Of a stretch of DNA of 64,000 nucleotides, positions 58,901-64,000 are shown piece after piece. Positions within the stretch are counted from its first letter, which is position 1. The number at the start of each line of letters is the position of its first letter. The notes under the pieces were generated by a model. The model saw nothing but the letters and a program-made list of their open reading frames with translations. It was not told the origin of the DNA and did no database searches. The translations under genes and the position numbers were made by a program. The DNA is from Phytophthora colocasiae. Lineage: Eukaryota; Oomycota; Peronosporomycetes; Peronosporales; Peronosporaceae. Where the stretch lies: the NCBI GenBank assembly GCA_018806915.1, contig JAGKQI010000030.1, positions 218,501 to 282,500 of the forward strand, given 5' to 3'.

Positions 58901-59430
58901 GTGTACACATTATCGCCGATCCCAACACACTCCTGTCTCTGACTAGTGTCAAAGTGGCACCCAACCTTACGAGCAAAGGTGGTATCCAAGATGGATACCT
59001 CGGCGCCAGTGTCCAGGAGCAAGATCGCTCTTTCCTGATTGATCTTGCCTGAGATCTTGGCTTGGCGGAACCATTTTCCTGGTGCGTGGTATTTCCAATA
59101 CCCCCTGGATTCTCCTTCCTTGAGATCCAAAGCCACTTCCGCACCAGATCGCGAGAACTCATCGATCCGGGGAAGACTCGCGATCTTAGCAGTATACGAA
59201 TGCAACTTACGTGTATTACCGCGCAGATCCGAATTCTCCCTATCTTGATCTCTCGATTCCTTGTTCACATATGCATAGATGCAGTACTCAGAACGCTCGG
59301 CTCGTACCGGTTTCCAAACCGGCGAGCGTCCTAGTTTAACATCTTTTCCACCTTCTCGGGGAACAATCCGGCATGTCGGGTCGGGTCGTACCACTTGCGG
59401 ATCTGGTTGTAGAATTCTTCCATGGGGCAT
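55933..59430 (-). CDS. E4 protease, reverse transcriptase and degenerate gypsy RNase H
   Basis: This 1165-codon ORF overlaps the gag end by 100 bases. The protease active site is ILLLDTGAEVSILD (about 59020). After a long Pro/Glu/Asp-rich linker, RT shows PWASPIVVIIKKNGVDIRLC, CSLDMASGFWVVSM, MPFGLKNAPQIYQRLV and the catalytic RRSYIDDILI (about 57015). A 25-30 residue insertion lies just before the YIDD box. The following gypsy RNase H has VIVYASDWAISAALMQ where DAS is expected, and VLTRHSTLAWL where TDH is expected, so two catalytic aspartates are lost while EKEVLALL stays. The frame changes near 55950 to the second RNase H. Confidence 0.9.
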   Translation of the reverse strand: MPHGRILQPDPQVVRPDPTCRIVPREGGKDVKLGRSPVWKPVRAERSEYCIYAYVNKESRDQDRENSDLRGNTRKLHSYTAKIASLPRIDEFSRSGAEVALDLKEGESRGYWKYHAPGKWFRQAKISGKINQERAILLLDTGAEVSILDTTFARKVGCHFDTSQRQECVGIGDNVYTTEGRTRIKITLAGYLVYFFDIWIGDLSGQDAILGMDFMIPAGVRMDLAEGSMCLPNEVGILLSGRKRLYGEKVRSVKLEEDLHIPVGGSEETASRVKLSATEKLWVTRGDRWVPTVVNGPGRTRYLVITNLSEKILRLDHRLHVGMVLDQEKVPRYPGFVSVGSRRYMEWQNLALEATVDARPEPQETVEIPLPSVERPTYVTPRSILRRGGAIKTDPDPAPISTLEPRSPTDTAEVKVAFIDPQPDPMDSPPITISSDKAPSGEAGGGETETNGETETNESLPDQAPGRTDRTCEEEIEVKTEKPDFQIEIQHVSDADAVPMVKDTPILTAKDDRLRDQSTDEPDPTSPEGIENADQTHLHESGDFSAEDLADNLAVVPEIQISTTEEVKIEDLQVGNPGSATPEEIEKLRQIIWKKRHLLIGKGNALPPAAKGVICDIDVGDAKPIAQRVRKVAPQFREKVSDLIKGLLAAKIIRPSTSPWASPIVVIIKKNGVDIRLCIDYRLVNGLTRLMIYPMPLINDLLEDLDKVLWYCSLDMASGFWVVSMTDRARAISAFITPFGLFEWNRMPFGLKNAPQIYQRLVDNALYGFLKISQSGNTKDSTDVFKSGVPEDPGRPSVLGRRSYIDDILITAGTWDQMCDRVEDLLEACDKWNLSISVAKSFWGMDKVEYLGHKVSIDGLEANPKDLKSLTDLPFPGSLRSMQSFLGSLSYYSRFIEDYAIYASVLYELREVEFAELKKRPDLRKIMDSTDPINRDPVALKSNQDGSPDTLTQEGNSTPDLNLGATPPPYSSKVGANLAQRAGDERWGRAHRAFTALKTKIASTPILRHFDMTKLPVVIVYASDWAISAALMQKHDQVYHPVAFASRTLKTNELNYNVAEKEVLALLRILDLHYTLLVGRRIKVLTRHSTLAWLFKSAGLQGRLGQWSALLSPWTLEITKCTKGEDEILGAIAANITPRSEIDEALIAIAPQKEPRRKIQMPIPP

Positions 59431-60278
59431 TCTCCAGCTTCATGGATCTCCCCACAACCACGGCAGGTATACAGACAGCGATCTGTTGGGTGACCTCTCT
59501 TCCCGCACTTTTCGCAGGTTAGACGTCTCCAGCAGTCCAGATCCGTATGCTTCCGCGATCCACAGTGTGAACAGCGACCTCGATCGTGGTCCGACGTACC
59601 CCTGCGATCCGCGATCCGGCCTCGATCTTGCGTGTTCACCTGCGATCGCGACTGATCCTGTTGGTGGGGGACGCCCCCAGTGCCGATCTGCTTGTCTTCC
59701 GACGCAGCAAGATATATTCTCCGGAGATCGCCTTCAGAATCGGACCCGTCCGATCCGGATATTTCCTCCGATTCCGAGCTCGGATCCTGGGTTTGGATCG
59801 CCCGTACCACCGCCCGGGTGGGTGCCGCCGGGGCACTGGCCGGTGCCTTTTGTCTGTACTTCGATCCGAACGCAGATTTACGCTGTTCGCTTTTCGCCCG
59901 TTCCCGGGCACGAAGTACTTCCTCAAGTTCATCGACGTCATTCAGCCGGAGTAGGGTCAGCCGATCAGCTAACTCCGGATCTCCCAATGTCTCGATATAG
60001 TGATCTACATGTTCCCGGCGGGCCTTAGGGCTCCCATCCTTGATCTTCAGTCTAGCACGTAAAGCCGCCACGTTGAGCCGGTAGAGATAGTCAAGGGAGT
60101 CTCCTCCGATCGCTTGCGAGCGTGATAGTATTGCCACGCGACCGACATACCCAACCCACAATACTGGGTCTGGAAACTGTCCAACAGATCTGCCCACTTG
60201 GTTTTCGTCGTTCGACTGAGCTGCCTGTACCACCAGTTCTTTGCCGGTCCCACCATCAGATCTGCAAATGTGAGGCAT
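59331..60278 (-). CDS. E4 Gag C-terminus with three zinc knuckles
   Basis: In the frame that follows the first gag part (shift near 60110), a helical segment (LDYLYRLNVAALRARLKIKD) leads to an acidic/Ser region. Three successive knuckles follow: CSHCGSRKHTDLDC, CEKCGKRGHPTDRC and CRGCGEIHEAGEC (59420-59580). The stop is at 59331. Three knuckles are more than the one usual for gypsy Gag proteins in this window. Confidence 0.85.
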   Translation of the reverse strand: MPHICRSDGGTGKELVVQAAQSNDENQVGRSVGQFPDPVLWVGYVGRVAILSRSQAIGGDSLDYLYRLNVAALRARLKIKDGSPKARREHVDHYIETLGDPELADRLTLLRLNDVDELEEVLRARERAKSEQRKSAFGSKYRQKAPASAPAAPTRAVVRAIQTQDPSSESEEISGSDGSDSEGDLRRIYLAASEDKQIGTGGVPHQQDQSRSQVNTQDRGRIADRRGTSDHDRGRCSHCGSRKHTDLDCWRRLTCEKCGKRGHPTDRCLYTCRGCGEIHEAGECPMEEFYNQIRKWYDPTRHAGLFPEKVEKMLN

Positions 60279-61663
60279 TTCTCTTCTTCCGTAGCCTGAT
60301 CGCGCTGAAATGCTGACTTGACTTTACTGATCCAGGCCCGAGCGCGATCTTCGTCCAGATCTTTACCCGCAAAATCTTTCAGATCCGAGATCGCTGAGAT
60401 CCGGACCCGCTGGATCATCGACGATCCTCCTTGACCGATTGCCGCGGATGCGATCACTGCTCGGCTCGACATCTGTCCACCAGAACTTGGTATGCCCATA
60501 TCGTCCGGATCGTATTCCCATGCATTCGGATCCGAGGCCGTGACGGACTCCATTTCAACATCCAACTCCCCTTTGATCGGCGATCGGGGTGTCGCGAGAT
60601 TCCGTTCTTTTAAGAAACGATCCATCGCCATTTGAAAGTAATCGTCCAACTTGTTGCTCGATCCAGTGGAATTAGTCGTCGGCGCGGTCTGGTCCGTCCG
60701 GATCCGGCGATTTTCTTGCTGATCGGGCATCTTGACCTTCAGCTTTGCGGCCACCGATCGCGTATCCTGTTTCTTCACACGCGATTTCAGGAACTTGGCG
60801 CCGGAGGGCCCTAACGACATGCGTTGCAACCCTCTCGGGCTATCTGAGTCTGGTTCCGAGGTCGCTGACGCGTAGCATGACGACCCAGTCTGATAGCCTG
60901 GGTCGGGCGTCAGTAGGCGCTCGCCGACCAAGATCTTGAGGGAGTCGAATAGATCATGGGTCGCAGATTGAATCGCTTGCAGTTCCAAGTCAAATAGAGA
61001 GTTTGGGTCGAACTCTCCAGCCACCAAACCAGCTTCTTGGAGCAGATCAAGTAGGATCTTCACCGCGTTCAGGCGGTCAGAGCTAATCCGGGGCTTCGAC
61101 ACTGGGCCGGTGAGGTTACCGATCTGGCGGACTTGTATGATCGTAAGAACAGGATCATTAAGCAAGGTCTCGCTTAGCCTCTTCCTGTAGTAGGCATGTT
61201 CGATCGCGTCCTTGGTGATCGTTGATCCTGGGTTGATCACATCCTCTGGCTCTGAGTCTGGAGCCTTCAATTTCGTCCGGGTGCTCTTGATCTTCTTTTT
61301 CTTGGTCGATCTTGAGGCACCAGTGGTCTTGGTGAGCAGATTAGGTTTCAGCTTTGCTGATTCCTTATCGCTCGTGTGCGGATCTCGATTCTCATCGAGA
61401 TCCGCAATGGCCCTCGACGGGGCCTTGGGAGGAATTCGAGGTTTTTCTTCGAGATCTGGATTGCGATCCAGGTCTGCCTCGTGCCTGTCAGTAGAGATCC
61501 TCCCAGAACTCTGCTGATCTGTGGATCTTTCCGTTTTAAGCAGTGCCTCCGTCGATCCAACCTTCGTAGGCACTTCTTCCCCTTGTTCTTCTTTAATCTT
61601 GACATCTTCTTGGGACTCACGGTGATATCCGAAGTCACCAGAAGATCCGGGCACGCGCACCAT
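60047..61663 (-). CDS. E4 Gag N-terminal and core part
   Basis: The start codon ATG (61663-61661) abuts the LTR (MVRVPGSSGDFGYHRESQED). A long charged N-terminal region of about 400 residues precedes the Gag core (FAGKDLDEDRARAWISKVKS, TFADLMVGPAKNWWYRQL, WADLLDSFQTQYCGLG). The frame then breaks near 60110. An open extension into the LTR has only non-ATG starts. The start codon overlaps the primer-binding site. Confidence 0.85.
   Translation of the reverse strand: MVRVPGSSGDFGYHRESQEDVKIKEEQGEEVPTKVGSTEALLKTERSTDQQSSGRISTDRHEADLDRNPDLEEKPRIPPKAPSRAIADLDENRDPHTSDKESAKLKPNLLTKTTGASRSTKKKKIKSTRTKLKAPDSEPEDVINPGSTITKDAIEHAYYRKRLSETLLNDPVLTIIQVRQIGNLTGPVSKPRISSDRLNAVKILLDLLQEAGLVAGEFDPNSLFDLELQAIQSATHDLFDSLKILVGERLLTPDPGYQTGSSCYASATSEPDSDSPRGLQRMSLGPSGAKFLKSRVKKQDTRSVAAKLKVKMPDQQENRRIRTDQTAPTTNSTGSSNKLDDYFQMAMDRFLKERNLATPRSPIKGELDVEMESVTASDPNAWEYDPDDMGIPSSGGQMSSRAVIASAAIGQGGSSMIQRVRISAISDLKDFAGKDLDEDRARAWISKVKSAFQRDQATEEEKCLTFADLMVGPAKNWWYRQLSRTTKTKWADLLDSFQTQYCGLGMSVAWQYYHARKRSEETPLTISTGSTWRLYVLD
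61645..61662 (-). promoter_or_regulatory. E4 primer-binding site
   Basis: One base inside the 5' LTR, the minus strand reads TGGTGCGCGTGCCCGGAT. Its complement, ATCCGGGCACGCGCACCA, has the layout of a tRNA 3' end: T-loop end, five T-stem bases starting with C, seven acceptor bases, one discriminator and CCA. This differs from the E1/E2/E3 site, so E4 uses another tRNA. Confidence 0.75.
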
Positions 61664-63104
61664 TGTGGTGGAGCGGATCTGGCCAAAATCTGGTTGAGGC
61701 CGATCGCGATCGCCACTTGCGCCCAGACACCGACTAACGGAGGGGGTCCCCCGATGATCCGTGATCTTGTTGCGTGTAGTGTTCACCTTGTGTACCCGTC
61801 GGTAGGCGGGTTACGCTCTTCCAGGTAACTACTGAAGATGTCTTGGGACGAGAAGAAGGTCTTGGGTGACGCAGGGGTTTGAGGCGGCGTGGAAGTTCTT
61901 CACTCCACCTCGGGGTACTTGATCCCGGTCGTAGGCGAGTTCTCGAGCCTTGATCCGGGTGCCTGGTTCTTGATCCAGGTCTTCCAATAGTCCAATGTTC
62001 GGGATTCAGTCCCTTCCTTTCGTTGTTTTCCGCTTCCGATAGCGGGGGTCTTGAGGGGGCGAGATTCGACGGGATCCTTAGGCTAAACAACCAATTCCTT
62101 CCGATCCGATGTATGCACTTAAAGGATAGTTCACTAGATAGGGCAAAGCTGGCCAATATATTATCCAGACTTAACCGCTATACTAGGTCACGTATCCTTA
62201 CCTTCTTGACGCTTGTAGGGCCAATGTAGTTCCCGGTTCCAGGCGTAGCGAAGACACTTGAGTGGTTCAGGGCAAATTCGAGTCTGTTTATGGTTATTCC
62301 TATGCCTACTAATCCCATCCTGATTTACTATCCTACGATCACATGACACTGGCTACATAGCTGATCCCTAGCTTGGTTCCCCTAACCCTGATCTTGAGCC
62401 GATTCCGTACTTAACCGAAGCTTGATCTCGTACTTAACCGAAGCTTGATCTCGCACTTAACCGAAGCTTGATCTCGCACTTAACCGGAGCTTGATCTCGC
62501 ACTTAACCGAAGCTTGATCTCGCACTTAATCGGGACTTGATCTCGCACTTAACCGGAGCTTGATCTCGTACTTAATCGGGACTTGATCACTGCCTGATCC
62601 CGCTTGGTGATCCTTCATAGAATCCGGATCAGGCCACAAGAAGAGTCTGCGCCGCGCCTGGGGTTGACCTTGATCCGGAGCTGATCTCGTACTTATACGG
62701 GAGAGGATCATTGCGCGATCTTGCGTGATCTCGCTTCGTCGCCGCCCGGGGAAGTTGGATCGTGCTGTTAGAGGCTTCGGGGCACCAGGGTAAGCTGATC
62801 ATGCTCGCTTGGGGACCCGTCATCGTTGATCGCGCGAGAACATCCTTGATTTCCCCATTCTTCCTCCGGCAGGATTCGGATCACCCACGAACACCACGGC
62901 AGGATTCGGATCACCCACGAACACCGCTCCACCTGCTTCTTCGCCGGTGTCTCCATTGCCTGTTCCCGGCGGGACCCATCGTACCTTCGTGTGATTCGAC
63001 CCAGATCTGGCGATCACCGGTCCCCCCTGTCGCTCGTTCCGACTCTATTCGGGTTCGTGGCTGACATCGCCTCTCCGGGAAAAATTTTCGTCCGCTTCAC
63101 CACA
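61664..63104 (-). repeat. E4 5' LTR
   Basis: This 1441 bp repeat of 49044-50480 is longer by about four bases in G runs (near 62045, 62057 and 62748). Confidence 0.95.
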
Positions 63105-63108
63105 AGTA

Positions 63109-63800
63109 CGTCTTGTTTCCTGAGCTTGAAGCCGAGTACGTGTTGACTTTATTGTTTCAATGCTGCTGAATTGTACTAATGTTATTTACTACAGGTTAAT
63201 AAAATGGATAACGCTGATGAGAAAGACACGAGGACTGTGTGTCACTACGAAGTGCATTGTGCTGATGATTGGCAAGTTCGACGCTGCCTTCTCAGCAGCC
63301 AGAACGAATGTTGCACTACTATCTTGGTGCACACGCTTTTTAAAGCGAAACAGATTTTCTGTTAGGCGCATCACTCACAAAGGTAGAAAACTGCGGGAGA
63401 ACATGCAGGTACTTAAATTACATTTATTGATCATAAGTAATTATCAACTAAAACTTGTTTTAGGAAATTGCAGACTCATTTTCTAGGTCGATCAACTTTG
63501 CTGTTGAAGAGGATGGAATCTTTCCACTGTCTTACAGAAAGCAAGACCGGTATGGCAACCTCTTCAACATGGATGGCTTGGGGATTGATAAACCGGGCCG
63601 TTTAACAATCGATTTTAAAGGAGCAAAGACAGTAGACGTGGTACAAGGGATGGAGGAGAATGGGTCTCGCTGTAGCGTCTTCATGTGCGCTTCAGCCACA
63701 GGCATGAAGCTCCCAGTCTTTATTGTGTTTGCGGGCGTGCCTGGAGGGCCAGTATATCAAGAAGTTTCGAGCCCCAGCTTGCAAAAAAACCTGTGAGGTT
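63109..63800 (+). pseudogene. pogo-like transposase, N-terminal half (second copy), split by E4
   Basis: Plus-strand pieces read YVLFPELEAEYVL at the E4 target site (continuing from AQKAIQ left of 49043). An HTH part follows (RTNVALLSWCTRFLKRNRFS, VRRITHKGRKLRENMQ), then an intron 63411-63461 (GTACTT...TTTTAG). The start of the DDE domain comes next (INFAVEEDGIFPLS, TVDVVQGMEENGSRCSVFMC, LPVFIVFAGVPGGPVY). The frame is lost after about 63800. Its direction is opposite to the pogo piece at 48190-48915, so these are two copies lying head to head. Confidence 0.65.
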
Positions 63801-64000
63801 TTTTTATGACTTGAAAATGGTCATTAACCCCCCCCCCCGCTCTCAAGCCTATTTTGACCCCCTGGCAAGTCTTTAACATGTTGTATAATACTACATGTTA
63901 AGGACAGTCTAATCTTGATTTTTGTATTGCCTGTGATAAGTACGAGTGTAAAGTCTGTACTGCGGGAAGGCAACCTGATCGGTCAAGGTTGCTTGCACAT
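63801..64000. other. Window end, no gene recognised
   Basis: A run of about a dozen C residues near 63830 and AT-rich sequence follow. The transposase similarity cannot be traced further. Confidence 0.4.

Larger units (their letters stand above)
49044..63104 (-). mobile_element. E4: complete 14 kb Ty3/gypsy retrotransposon with dual RNase H and antisense ORF
   Basis: The LTRs are 49044-50480 (3', 1437 bp) and 61664-63104 (5', 1441 bp), starting TGTGGTGGAG and ending CACCACA. The differences I see are in homopolymer lengths. A 4 bp target-site duplication AGTA lies at 49040-49043 and 63105-63108. Minus-strand order is LTR, primer-binding site, gag, protease-RT-RNase H, second RNase H, integrase, chromodomain-like domain, then an antisense (plus-strand) ORF, polypurine tract (GGGGGCGGA before 50480), LTR. 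The element is markedly rich in GATC. Its primary insertion target was a pogo-like transposon. Confidence 0.95.

Overview
The window looks like a repeat-rich stretch of an oomycete nuclear genome, most likely Phytophthora or a relative. It holds a broken Crinkler (CRN) effector gene, a split gene resembling the M96 mating-specific family, short GT-AG introns (about 50-70 nt) and a dense stack of LTR retrotransposons with oomycete-style Gag/Pol proteins. I see no rRNA, tRNA, CRISPR array or bacterial-type operon. Almost every gene carries frameshifts. Some may be sequencing errors, because the two 1.44 kb LTRs of the last element appear to differ mainly in homopolymer lengths.

Layout. 1-3000: a Ty1/copia gag-pol fragment (minus) abuts a Ty3/gypsy integrase-chromodomain fragment (plus). 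3000-6130: a possible small Cys-rich secreted protein and a frameshifted CRN gene. 6132-14239 (minus): an M96-like gene cut in two by a complete 6.7 kb copia element (6713-13428) with 279 bp LTRs and a GTGTC target-site duplication. 14514-21434: two more copia remnants and a 15-bp minisatellite. 21890-25709: a decayed unidentified gene, a tandem pair of 2OG-oxygenase-like genes with C-terminal Cys/His motifs, and a transposase-like fragment.

25896-42513: a Ty3/gypsy element in minus orientation (called E1 here) with a second gypsy element (E2, 32121-40546) nested in its pol. Both carry long plus-strand ORFs antisense to the end of pol. Both are also built, LTRs and coding alike, from closely packed short inverted repeats. 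This is the most unusual signal in the window.

42727-44852: a gene whose Myb-like N-terminus and C-terminal domain resemble the telomere protein RAP1/TERF2IP. It is split by a 970 bp TIR transposon carrying part of a PIF/Harbinger-like transposase, and it has a 165 bp in-frame tandem duplication. 45245-47637: the 5' part of a third gypsy element (E3). 48190-49043 and 63109-63880: two pogo-like transposase pieces facing away from each other. Between them lies a complete 14 kb gypsy element (E4, 49044-63104, minus) with 1.44 kb LTRs, a second archaeal-type RNase H, a degenerate first RNase H, a large antisense coiled-coil ORF and a marked excess of GATC.

The window reads as successive insertions: E2 into E1, copia into the M96-like gene, a TIR element into the RAP1-like gene, and E4 into a pogo copy. 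LTR pairs are nearly identical by eye, so the complete elements are young.
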